From contig JAEURL010000198.1 of NCBI GenBank assembly GCA_016789165.1, forward strand, positions 1-6,290: a stretch of DNA of 6,290 nt, in the 5' to 3' direction. This document shows, piece after piece, positions 1-6,026 of this stretch. The translations under genes and the position numbers were made by a program. Every line of letters starts with the position of its first letter. Position 1 is the stretch's first letter. This DNA comes from Anaerolineales bacterium (GTDB lineage: Bacteria > Chloroflexota > Anaerolineae > Anaerolineales > UBA6663). A model generated the notes under the pieces. It saw only the letters and a program-made list of their open reading frames with translations, was not told the DNA's origin and searched no databases.

Positions 1-58
1 CCACCCGGCCCCCCCCCCCCCGCCCGGGGGGGGGGGGCCCGGCGGGGGGCCCCCCCCG
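1..58. other. G/C-only homopolymer tract at the left edge
   Basis: Apart from one A at position 3, this stretch contains only G and C. It has a run of 13 C (9-21), a run of 12 G (26-37), six G (44-49) and eight C (50-57). The C13 and G12 runs could fold on each other around a GCCC loop, so a very strong hairpin is formally possible 19 bases downstream of the SBP2 stop codon. Homopolymers of this kind next to a sequence edge are also a common read or assembly artefact. I see no gene in it. The base calls here should be treated with suspicion, and no terminator is claimed. Confidence 0.6.
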
Positions 59-76
59 ACGCGGACAGTCAGTGAC

Positions 77-1810
77 TTACTGCGGCGCGTTCAGGAATTG
101 CCCGAACAGGCCGGGGAAGTAGGTGAAGGAGCCGTCGCGCCCGACGTGCAGTGGGTGGGCGGCGTCCCACTGGACGACGTAGGACAGGACCACGTCGTTG
201 GCGTCCAGGTCGGCGCCGTTGTGGAACTTGACGCCCTCGCGCAGCGTGAACGTCCACTCGGTCAGGTCGGCGTTGGCGGACCACTCCGAGGCCAGCGAGG
301 CCACCACCTTGCCGGTGCCGGGCTCGTAGGCCAGCAGCGACTGCATCACCTGCTCGCAGGCGCGCAGGGCTTCGCCGTCGGTCTCGTCGGCGCAGTACAG
401 GCCGGACGGCTCGCCGTTCTGGAGCCAGACGAAGGTGTCGCGCCCGCCGGGGTTCATCAGGGCGAACTGCTCGGCGCCGATGTCGGAGGCGTAGGCGCCC
501 TCGACGTCGGCCTTGTAGGCCGCGCCGTTGCCGCCGTGGGCCACCGGGATCATGGGCACGTGCTGCTTGATCAGCTCATTGGCCTGGTCGTAGAACGGCT
601 GGCGTTCCGCGGCCGTGGACTTGGTGGCGCCTTCCTTCAGGGCCTCCCAGACATCCGGGAAGCCGTTGCCGAACTGCTTGGAAGCGCCCTGGCCAAAGTG
701 GTAATCCAGGAAGTTGGTGGCGTCCGGATAGTCGGCGCCCCAGCCCAGCAGGTGGAAGCCGTTGATCTCGCCGCGGTCGGCGGCGTCCAGGTAGGCGCCG
801 GACTCCATGACCACGATCTCGGCCTCAACGCCGATATCCTTCAACTGGGCCTGGATGTCCTGGGCCACCACGCCCGGGTTGGGCAGGTAGCCGCGCACCA
901 CGTCGCGGTAGGTGATGGTGGTCTTGAAGCCGGGCAGCACGCCCTCTTCCGTCAGGATCTTCTGGGCTTCCTCGGGGTTGTACTCGTACCAGTCCTGGCC
1001 CTGCGAGAAGCCGAAGATGGCCGGGGGCATGAACTGGGTGGCCACGGACGAGCCGGCCGGGTAGAAGTTGTCCACCAGGCGCTTGCGGTCGATGGCCATG
1101 GCGAAGGCCTGGCGCACCCGCTCGTTGTCGAAGGGCGCGTAGGTGTTGTTCATGCCGACGTAGAAGACGTTGGTGCCGTTGCGCTTCTGCAGCTGCAGGT
1201 TGCTGTCGGCCTCGATCACGGCGAAGTCATCCGGGCCGGGGTTGTCGATGCCGTCCACGGTGCCGGCCTGCAGTTCCAGCAGGCGCTGGGCGCTCTCGGC
1301 GCTCCACTTGAAGATCACGGTCTGGGGGAGGGCGGGCGTGCCCCAGTAGCCGTCGAAGCGCGTGAACGTGATCTGGTTGCCGCGGTCCCAGCTCTCCAGC
1401 ACGTACGGGCCGGTGCCGTTGGGCTTCTCGATCAGGTCGCCGCCGCCGCCGGTGGACTCGAGGTAGCCCGAGTCATTGATGGCGAAGGACGAGAAGGCGG
1501 CCTTGGCCGGGAAGGCCACGTCCGGCGCGCAGAGCGTGAACTTGACCGTGAACTGATCCACGGCCTCGATGGTCTTGAATTCGCCGCCGTAGTCGCAGTT
1601 GGGGGCCTCGTACTTCATGGGCTCGAAGGCCGGGGCCGGCACGGCGGTGGGCTCGGGCGCTTGAGTCGGCTCAGGCGCCTGGGTGGGCGCCGGGGCCTGG
1701 GTGGGCTGCGGGGCCGCAGTTGGCGTGGCGGCCGGCGCGCAGGCCGCCAGCAGCAGGCTGGCGGCGGCCAACCCGCTCAAGAGGCGGGCGAGCAACGATT
1801 GGCGTTTCAT
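77..1810 (-). CDS. Circularly permuted family-5 extracellular solute-binding lipoprotein (SBP2)
   Basis: This is a predicted lipid-anchored substrate-binding component of a peptide/oligopeptide-type ABC importer, 577 residues long. The ATG at 1810 is chosen because GGAGGAG lies 6 nt upstream; an in-frame TTG at 1825 would put the RBS inside the gene. Residues 1-24 are a signal peptide ending in the lipobox LAAC (Cys24), followed by a Pro/Thr/Gln-rich linker to about residue 62. The family-5 blocks then occur in the order IEAVDQFTVKFTL (81-93), GTGPY (132-136), VRQAFAMAIDR (232-242), GWGADYPDATNFL (356-368) and VPMIPVAHG (418-426), the last being where such proteins normally end. After a linker come LLAYEPGTG (492-500), ASLASEW (504-510) and FTLREGVKFHNG (521-532), which normally stand at the N-terminus. 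I infer circular permutation of a complete fold: each block is present once and the total length is normal. Cys72/Cys94 and Cys473/Cys485 flank the rearranged ends and may form disulfides. The gene has its own promoter downstream of the permeases. The substrate is unknown. Confidence 0.9.
   Translation of the reverse strand: MKRQSLLARLLSGLAAASLLLAACAPAATPTAAPQPTQAPAPTQAPEPTQAPEPTAVPAPAFEPMKYEAPNCDYGGEFKTIEAVDQFTVKFTLCAPDVAFPAKAAFSSFAINDSGYLESTGGGGDLIEKPNGTGPYVLESWDRGNQITFTRFDGYWGTPALPQTVIFKWSAESAQRLLELQAGTVDGIDNPGPDDFAVIEADSNLQLQKRNGTNVFYVGMNNTYAPFDNERVRQAFAMAIDRKRLVDNFYPAGSSVATQFMPPAIFGFSQGQDWYEYNPEEAQKILTEEGVLPGFKTTITYRDVVRGYLPNPGVVAQDIQAQLKDIGVEAEIVVMESGAYLDAADRGEINGFHLLGWGADYPDATNFLDYHFGQGASKQFGNGFPDVWEALKEGATKSTAAERQPFYDQANELIKQHVPMIPVAHGGNGAAYKADVEGAYASDIGAEQFALMNPGGRDTFVWLQNGEPSGLYCADETDGEALRACEQVMQSLLAYEPGTGKVVASLASEWSANADLTEWTFTLREGVKFHNGADLDANDVVLSYVVQWDAAHPLHVGRDGSFTYFPGLFGQFLNAPQ
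1634..1705 (-). repeat. Hexapeptide-coding repeat in the SBP2 linker (PTQAPx)
   Basis: Residues 36-59 of SBP2 form four units of a six-residue period: PTQAPA, PTQAPE, PTQAPE and the degenerate PTAVPA. They correspond to an 18-bp tandem repeat in the DNA. The segment lies just after the lipidated cysteine. It is probably an extended, flexible tether holding the binding domain away from the membrane. SBP1 has a linker of similar character but without this regular repeat. Tandem repeats of this sort are prone to length variation between strains. Confidence 0.75.
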
Positions 1811-1935
1811 ACGGATCTCCTCCAAAGAAAGTCAGGAAAAGCTGAACAAGTGACAGAGATCAGGTAGATGTTGGCCTAGGATCACCTTCTTTCCGAGAAA
1901 GACATAAATTGAAGCCGGCCCGTGAGGGTCCGGCC
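1811..1935 (-). other. Long 5' leader of SBP2
   Basis: About 125 nt separate the -10 box from the SBP2 start codon. Just downstream of the -10 box, around the expected transcription start, lies an imperfect inverted repeat (1914-1934): GCCGG and CCC pair with GGG and CCGGC around a GTGA loop, with one bulged base. On the minus strand it is followed by a T-rich stretch (TTCAATTT). It could therefore be a terminator remnant for the permease operon, an operator, or a 5' stem in the SBP2 mRNA. A seven-codon ORF (MSFSERR, 1882-1905) lacks an RBS. No known riboswitch class is recognised. Confidence 0.45.
1817..1823 (-). promoter_or_regulatory. Ribosome binding site of SBP2
   Basis: GGAGGAG on the minus strand is followed by a 6-nt spacer and ATG at 1810. 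It decides the start codon: the upstream in-frame TTG at 1825 would place this site within the coding region. SBP1 has the same GGAGGAG-6-ATG arrangement. Confidence 0.85.
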
Positions 1936-1964
1936 AGTATAGAGGCGGAGGGGCCGGCCGTCAA
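1936..1964 (-). promoter_or_regulatory. Sigma70-type promoter of SBP2, overlapping the end of the DppC gene
   Basis: On the minus strand, TTGACG (1959-1964) and TATACT (1936-1941) are separated by exactly 17 nt, close to the consensus of the housekeeping promoter. The -35 box includes the TGA stop codon of the DppC-type permease gene. SBP2 can therefore be transcribed independently of the permease operon. The same two hexamers with the same spacer length stand before SBP1, which strongly supports both. The spacer sequences themselves differ. Confidence 0.8.
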
Positions 1965-2965
1965 CCTGAATGGCCGGTCACCCCATGCGGATCGAGGGCG
2001 TCGCGCAGGCCGTCGCCCACGAAATTAATGCTCAGGACGGTGAGCAGGATGAGCGTGCCGGGAAAGAACCACAGCCAGGGGGCCTGTTCCAGGTACTGGT
2101 AGGCGCCGTCCAGCATATTGCCCCAGGTGGCGGTGGCGCCCTGCACCCCCAGCCCCAGGAAGCTGACGTAGGCCTCCGAGATGATGGCATTGGCCACGCC
2201 CAGGGTGGCGCTGACGATCATGGGCGCCAGGGTGTTGGGCAGCAGGTGGGTGAAGATGATGCGGACGTTGGAGACGCCCAGCGCCCGCGCGGCGGCCACA
2301 TATTCGCGCTCGCGCAGCGAGAGCACGTTGGCGCGCACAATGCGCGCCAGGTACATCCAGGAGGTGGCGCCGATGATCAGGATGATCATCAGCACGCTGC
2401 CGGTCAGCTCGCGGCCGAGCAGGTGGAAGGTCGGCAGGCCGCCGCCGAAGAAGCGCGCGCCGATGATCAGCAGGAACAGGCTGGGGATGTTGAGCATGGC
2501 CTCGGTGAAGCGCATCAGGGCGCTGTCCACCCAGCCGCCATAGTAGGCGGCCACCGCGCCGATGACGGCGCCCAGCACCACCTCCATCAGGGCGGCGGCG
2601 ACGCCGATCAACAGCGAGATCTGGCCGCCGTAGATGGTGCGGGCGAAGATGTCGCGCCCGATCACGTCGGTGCCGAACCAGTGCGCGGCCGAGGGCGCGC
2701 GCAGCTTCTCGCTCGTGTCGTTGCAATTGGCCCAGGCCTCGCCGCTCACCGTCTGCTGGAGCGGCGCGCAGTAGCCGCGCGCCCAGATCGGGCCGCCGAA
2801 GGAGACGAACAGGACCAGCAGGCCGAGCACCGCCGTCCCGACCATGGCCATGCGGTGGCGGCGGAACCGGCGCTGGGCCAGCGCCATCGGCGAGAGTGAA
2901 GGCGAGGCCGGGGCCAGACCTTCGGCCAGGTCGACGACGGCGGACGGGCTGGAGGCGGTGGTCAT
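1961..2965 (-). CDS. dppC: DppC-type ABC transporter permease
   Basis: This is an inner-membrane permease of the DppC/OppC family, 334 residues, one half of the translocation channel for peptides or related solutes. After a cytoplasmic, Ala/Ser/Pro-rich N-terminus comes a first membrane segment at about 40-62. The family signature HWFGTDVIGRDIFARTIYGG lies at 95-114, with five further hydrophobic segments to about residue 317. The cytoplasmic EAA loop, which contacts the ATPase, begins EYVAAARALG (221-230) and runs through the HLLPN element at 240-244. The C-terminus NFVGDGLRDALDPH is typical of the family. Cys66 and Cys81, in the external loop after the first helix, could form a disulfide. 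The start lies seven bases after the stop of the DppB-type gene, with GAAGG upstream, so the two permeases are almost certainly co-transcribed and translationally linked. The true substrate and partner ATPase cannot be inferred. Confidence 0.95.
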   Translation of the reverse strand: MTTASSPSAVVDLAEGLAPASPSLSPMALAQRRFRRHRMAMVGTAVLGLLVLFVSFGGPIWARGYCAPLQQTVSGEAWANCNDTSEKLRAPSAAHWFGTDVIGRDIFARTIYGGQISLLIGVAAALMEVVLGAVIGAVAAYYGGWVDSALMRFTEAMLNIPSLFLLIIGARFFGGGLPTFHLLGRELTGSVLMIILIIGATSWMYLARIVRANVLSLREREYVAAARALGVSNVRIIFTHLLPNTLAPMIVSATLGVANAIISEAYVSFLGLGVQGATATWGNMLDGAYQYLEQAPWLWFFPGTLILLTVLSINFVGDGLRDALDPHGVTGHSG

Positions 2966-2972
2966 GCGGCCT

Positions 2973-4004
2973 TCACCCCAGCCGGATGCGCGGATCCAGG
3001 AATGAGTAGAACACGTCGGTGATGATCTGGAAGACCACCACGGCCGCGGCGATCAGCATCAGGATGCCCATCAGCATTGGGAAATCGGCGCGCTCGGTGT
3101 GGTCGATGAACAGCCGGCCCATGCCCGGCCAGGCGAAGATGCGCTCGGTGACCACCGCGCCGGCCAGCAGGAAGGGCAGGTCCAGGCCGATGATGGTGAT
3201 GAAGGGCAGGGCCGCGTTCTGCAGGGCGTGCCGCCACATGGCCTGGGAGCGGTTCAGCCCCTTGGCGCGCGCCGTGCGGATGTAATCCTGGTTGAGCACC
3301 TCCAGCATGCTGGAGCGCACGAAGCGGCTGTAGCCGGCGATGCTGATGATCGAGAGCGTGGTCACCGGCAGCACCATGTGGCGGGCCAGCTCGCCCCAGG
3401 TCTTGCCGGCCGCCGGATCGAACATGCCCACCGTGGGCAGGTAGGGCAGGCCCCAGCGCTTGAAGTTGACGGCGAAGATGTACATCAGCGTCAGGGCCAG
3501 CCAGAAGACCGGCATGGAGAAGCCGACAAACGAGAAGGCGGTGATGACGTTGTCGGCCAGCGAGTACTGGCGCGCGGCCGAATAGATGCCGATGGCCAGC
3601 GAGGCCACGACGATGACGAGCTCGGCCGTCACCATCAGCAGCAGGGTGTTGGGCAGGCGGTCGGCGATCATGTCCAGCACCGGCCGGCGCGTGACCAGCG
3701 AGTTGCCGAAATCGCCGCGCAGCACACCCTTCCGCTGGCCGGGCGTTTCCGGCACCCCATCGCCGTCCATGTCCAGCTTCATCCAGTCGTTGCCCACCAG
3801 CCAGACCAGGTATTGGACGTACACGGGCTGGTCCAGACCCAGCATCCGGCGCAGCCGGATCTTGTCCTCCGGGCGCGGCGGGTTGCGGGCGCCCAGGGTG
3901 GCCACCGGGTCGCCGAAGCCCTGCATCAGCGCGAAGAGGATCACGCTGATGATCAGCAGTTGCGGGACGGCCTGCAGCAGCCGGCGCAGAATGTAAGTGG
4001 TCAT
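2973..4004 (-). CDS. dppB: DppB-type ABC transporter permease
   Basis: This is an inner-membrane permease of the DppB/OppB family, 343 residues, expected to pair with the DppC-type product encoded next to it. The N-terminus MTTYILRRLLQAVPQLLIIS is the classic first helix. The region MLGLDQPVYVQYLVWLVG (54-71) and LRGDFGNSL (95-103) are family landmarks. The EAA loop begins DYIRTARAKGL (240-250), followed by TERIFAWPGMGRL (286-298), and the end FLDPRIRLG is typical. Six membrane segments are visible. Between the first and second helices lies DMDGDGVPET (78-87), which resembles an EF-hand/thrombospondin-like calcium loop. It sits in an insert absent from the standard E. coli proteins as I remember them. 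The start at 4004 has no clear Shine-Dalgarno close by (a GGAG lies 16 nt upstream). With the stem-loop ahead, this suggests lower expression than SBP1. Confidence 0.95.
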   Translation of the reverse strand: MTTYILRRLLQAVPQLLIISVILFALMQGFGDPVATLGARNPPRPEDKIRLRRMLGLDQPVYVQYLVWLVGNDWMKLDMDGDGVPETPGQRKGVLRGDFGNSLVTRRPVLDMIADRLPNTLLLMVTAELVIVVASLAIGIYSAARQYSLADNVITAFSFVGFSMPVFWLALTLMYIFAVNFKRWGLPYLPTVGMFDPAAGKTWGELARHMVLPVTTLSIISIAGYSRFVRSSMLEVLNQDYIRTARAKGLNRSQAMWRHALQNAALPFITIIGLDLPFLLAGAVVTERIFAWPGMGRLFIDHTERADFPMLMGILMLIAAAVVVFQIITDVFYSFLDPRIRLG

Positions 4005-4025
4005 ACGGGGGCCGCGCCCGCTCCA

Positions 4026-4053
4026 GCCCCTCCTCCCGGAAGGGAGGAGGGGC
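4026..4053 (-). promoter_or_regulatory. Perfect 12-bp stem-loop between SBP1 and the permease genes
   Basis: The arms 4026-4037 and 4042-4053 are perfectly complementary and enclose a four-base loop. It is a very stable G/C-rich hairpin in the 76-bp gap between the SBP1 stop and the DppB start. No T-run follows it on the minus strand (TGGAGCGGGC), so it is not a canonical intrinsic terminator. By analogy with other binding-protein operons, it may stabilise the 3' end of SBP1 mRNA or partially attenuate read-through, making binding protein exceed permease. The last arm contains a GGAGG but ends 21 nt from the permease ATG, too far to be a normal RBS. Confidence 0.7.
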
Positions 4054-4080
4054 CGGTTAAGGGCGGAGACGGTTAGCGGT

Positions 4081-5829
4081 TTACGGCGCCACCGACCAAT
4101 CGCTGGCGTTCCAGAACGGCGTCGGGCCGGAGAGGTTGACGCCCTGGAGCCCGCTGTTGATCGACCACAGGTCCGGGTCCTTCCACATGCCGATGTACAG
4201 GACTTCGTCGTACATCTTCTGCTGGATCTCGCGGTAGAGGGCCAGGCGGGCGGCCGGGTCGGCCGTGACGGCCTGCTTCTTCAGCAGCTCGTCCATGGCC
4301 GGATCGCAGTAGCCCTGCCAGTTGGCGCCGTCCGGGTTGTCGGCGCTGGTGACCTCGGAGCACAGCCAGTTGTTGGAGGCCTCCGGGTCCGGCGGGCCGT
4401 TGGGCGACTGGGAGTATTCGGAGATGTCGTACTCGCCCAGCGCCTGCGGGCCGCCGTCGTTGTAGTTGTTCCAGAAGATGTCCGAGGAGTGGTTGATCAG
4501 CTCAACGCCGATGCCCACCTGGGCCCACTGCTGCTGGACCACGGCCTGGACGTTCTTGCGCAGCTCGCGGGTGGTGGTGGCGTAGCGCAGCACCAGTTCC
4601 ACGCCGTCCTTGTCCCGGGTGCCGTCGCCATTGCTGTCCACCCAGCCGGCCTCGTCCAGCAGGGCCTTGGCCTGCTCGGGATCGTAGGGATAGGGCTGCA
4701 GGCTGTCGGTGGCGAAGCCGGGGGTGTTATCCCAGAAGGTGGCGTTGACCGGGTTGATATCCGGCTTGAGCAGGTCTTCGACAATGCTGAAGCGGTCGGT
4801 GGCCAGGGCGATGGCCTGGCGCACCTTCACATCCAGCATGGCCGGGTGGGCGGTGGCCGGGTTGACGTTCAGGAACCAGCTCTCGTTGTAGCCGCCGGGG
4901 GTGGCCACCACCTTGACGTTGCCGCCGGCTTCCAGCCGGTCGATCTGATCCGAGGACAGGAAGATGCCGATGTGGGTGTCGCCGGCCAGGATGGCGGCCT
5001 CTTGCGCGGCGTCATCGGGCACGATGCGGATGAAGACCTGCTCCAGCTTGGGCGGCTTGACCCAGTTGGAGTTGGCCTTGAAGCTCAGGTGGCTGCCGGA
5101 TTCCCACTCGCTGAAGACAAACGGGCCCACGCCGACGGTCGGGGCGCGGTTCCATTCCGCGTTGTCCAGCGTGCCATCCTTCTCGAACACCGGCTGCAGC
5201 ACGTGCTTGGGCAGGACGTAGTCAAAGATCTGGGTCAGCCACGGGGCGAACGGCTCTGTGAAGTGGACCACCACCGTCTGCGGGTCCGCGGCCTCGACGC
5301 CGGACACGAAATCCTCGTACGGATAGCGCGTCTGGACGATGTTCTTCTCCGACATCACCATGTCGTAGGTGAAGACGAAGTCGTCGGCGGTCAGGGGCGT
5401 GCCGTCGCTCCAGGTGACGTCCGGGCGCAGCTTGAGGGTCAGGGTCTTGCCGTCGGCGCTGATGCCGCCGTTGTCGGCGGACGGGATCTCGGTCACCAGC
5501 TCCGGGAAGGCCTGGTTATTGGCGTCGAAGGACCAGGCGCCCTTCAGCCAGAACTGGCGCGTGATGTCCGAGAACCACATCGACGAGTAGAGCGGGTTGA
5601 GGTTATCCGGCTCCTGCACGAAGGTGATGTTGGCGGTGCCGCTGAAATTGGCGGCGGGCGCGGCGGTCGGCTGCGGGGCCGTGGTGGCGGCCGGGGCCGC
5701 CGTGGCCTGGGCGGCCTCAGTGGGCTGCGGCGCGGCGGTCGGCGTGGCGGCCGGCGCGCAGGCGGCTAGCGCCAGGCTGGCGGCGGCCAGCCCGCCCAGA
5801 ATGCGGGCGATCACGGGGGTGCGCTTCAT
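4081..5829 (-). CDS. Conventional family-5 extracellular solute-binding lipoprotein (SBP1)
   Basis: This is a predicted lipid-anchored substrate-binding protein of a peptide/oligopeptide-type ABC importer, 582 residues. The ATG at 5829 is preferred over an in-frame TTG at 5850 because GGAGGAG lies 6 nt upstream. Residues 1-24 are a signal peptide with lipobox LAAC, followed by an Ala/Pro/Thr linker to about 60. The blocks follow the usual family order: EPDNLNPL (73-80), LKLRPDVTWSDG (132-143), VEAADPQTVVVHF (178-190), GVGPF (233-237), VRQAIALATDR (336-346), then a C-terminal lobe ending at residue 582. DSNGDGTRDKDG (398-409) looks like a calcium-binding loop. Cys490 and Cys508 could form a disulfide. 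The gene leads an operon with the two permeases; it has its own promoter, and a stem-loop follows it. Its signal peptide and linker start are almost identical to those of SBP2, but the binding domains are very different. The ligand is unknown; peptide is a family default only. Confidence 0.95.
   Translation of the reverse strand: MKRTPVIARILGGLAAASLALAACAPAATPTAAPQPTEAAQATAAPAATTAPQPTAAPAANFSGTANITFVQEPDNLNPLYSSMWFSDITRQFWLKGAWSFDANNQAFPELVTEIPSADNGGISADGKTLTLKLRPDVTWSDGTPLTADDFVFTYDMVMSEKNIVQTRYPYEDFVSGVEAADPQTVVVHFTEPFAPWLTQIFDYVLPKHVLQPVFEKDGTLDNAEWNRAPTVGVGPFVFSEWESGSHLSFKANSNWVKPPKLEQVFIRIVPDDAAQEAAILAGDTHIGIFLSSDQIDRLEAGGNVKVVATPGGYNESWFLNVNPATAHPAMLDVKVRQAIALATDRFSIVEDLLKPDINPVNATFWDNTPGFATDSLQPYPYDPEQAKALLDEAGWVDSNGDGTRDKDGVELVLRYATTTRELRKNVQAVVQQQWAQVGIGVELINHSSDIFWNNYNDGGPQALGEYDISEYSQSPNGPPDPEASNNWLCSEVTSADNPDGANWQGYCDPAMDELLKKQAVTADPAARLALYREIQQKMYDEVLYIGMWKDPDLWSINSGLQGVNLSGPTPFWNASDWSVAP
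4603..4638 (-). other. Calcium-loop-like motif in SBP1 (DSNGDGTRDKDG)
   Basis: Residues 398-409 of SBP1 fit the D-x-N/D-x-D-G-x-x-D pattern of EF-hand/dockerin-like calcium loops, placed just after LLDEAGWV. The neighbouring permease has a related DMDGDG loop at residues 78-87. Calcium binding is inferred from the pattern only. Confidence 0.55.
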
Positions 5830-5955
5830 GGTCTTCTCCTCCAGAAACAATGCGGCGTCGATCTGACGGGCAGGGAGAGAAACGCCAAAGTACAGGCTCG
5901 GTGGACGGCCCTCCTTCCAGCACTATGTAGTTGCGCCGGGTTGCGAAGCAGGGTG
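5830..5955 (-). other. Long 5' leader of SBP1
   Basis: About 126 nt lie between the -10 box and the start codon, almost exactly the same length as the SBP2 leader although the sequences differ. Near the expected transcription start the hexamer GTTGCG (plus strand) occurs at 5930-5935 and 5940-5945, a direct repeat spaced by one helical turn, which could be a regulator site. A GTG-started frame running from 5923 into the signal-peptide region is out of frame with SBP1 and looks like chance. No known riboswitch is recognised. Confidence 0.4.
5836..5842 (-). promoter_or_regulatory. Ribosome binding site of SBP1
   Basis: GGAGGAG on the minus strand lies 6 nt before the ATG at 5829. It excludes the longer start at the TTG at 5850, which would put the site inside the gene. 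Confidence 0.85.
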
Positions 5956-5984
5956 AGTATAGAAGTGACCCTGTCAGGCGTCAA
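5956..5984 (-). promoter_or_regulatory. Sigma70-type promoter of the SBP1-permease operon
   Basis: On the minus strand, TTGACG (5979-5984) and TATACT (5956-5961) are separated by 17 nt, identical in both boxes and spacing to the SBP2 promoter. It lies downstream of the stop of the upstream membrane-protein gene, so it should start the SBP1-dppB-dppC transcript. Confidence 0.8.
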
Positions 5985-6026
5985 CCCAGATTCGGGGGAG
6001 TTTGGCAAACTGCCGCCGGGAGGTAT

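Noticed and set aside
77..1810. SBP2 as a misassembled or frameshifted ordinary binding protein
   Set aside because: The frame is continuous, has a proper signal peptide and RBS, has normal length, and contains every block once; an assembly join would be unlikely to preserve frame and linker composition at both seams.
98..1867. Long open frame on the plus strand antisense to SBP2 (589 codons)
   Set aside because: It mirrors SBP2 in a GC-rich gene. Its product is a low-complexity Gly/Val/His/Arg-rich string without family motifs, whereas the minus strand encodes a clear lipoprotein.
1882..1905. Seven-codon upstream ORF (MSFSERR) in the SBP2 leader
   Set aside because: No Shine-Dalgarno sequence precedes it and its composition suggests no attenuation mechanism; likely chance.
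1970..4076. Plus-strand frames opposite the two permeases (1970-2899 and 3099-4076)
   Set aside because: The products are Gln/His/Ala/Gly-rich and lack membrane segments or motifs; the minus-strand permeases explain the sequence fully.
3997..5769. Long open frame on the plus strand antisense to SBP1 (590 codons)
   Set aside because: It is a shadow of SBP1 produced by high GC at third positions, with no recognisable domain and a Gly/Arg-rich tail opposite the Ala/Pro linker.
5717..5923. GTG-started 68-codon frame in the SBP1 leader that overlaps the SBP1 start, considered as a leader peptide
   Set aside because: It is out of frame with SBP1, Arg/Pro-rich as expected of a shadow frame, and runs through the signal-peptide code; no leader-peptide feature is visible.
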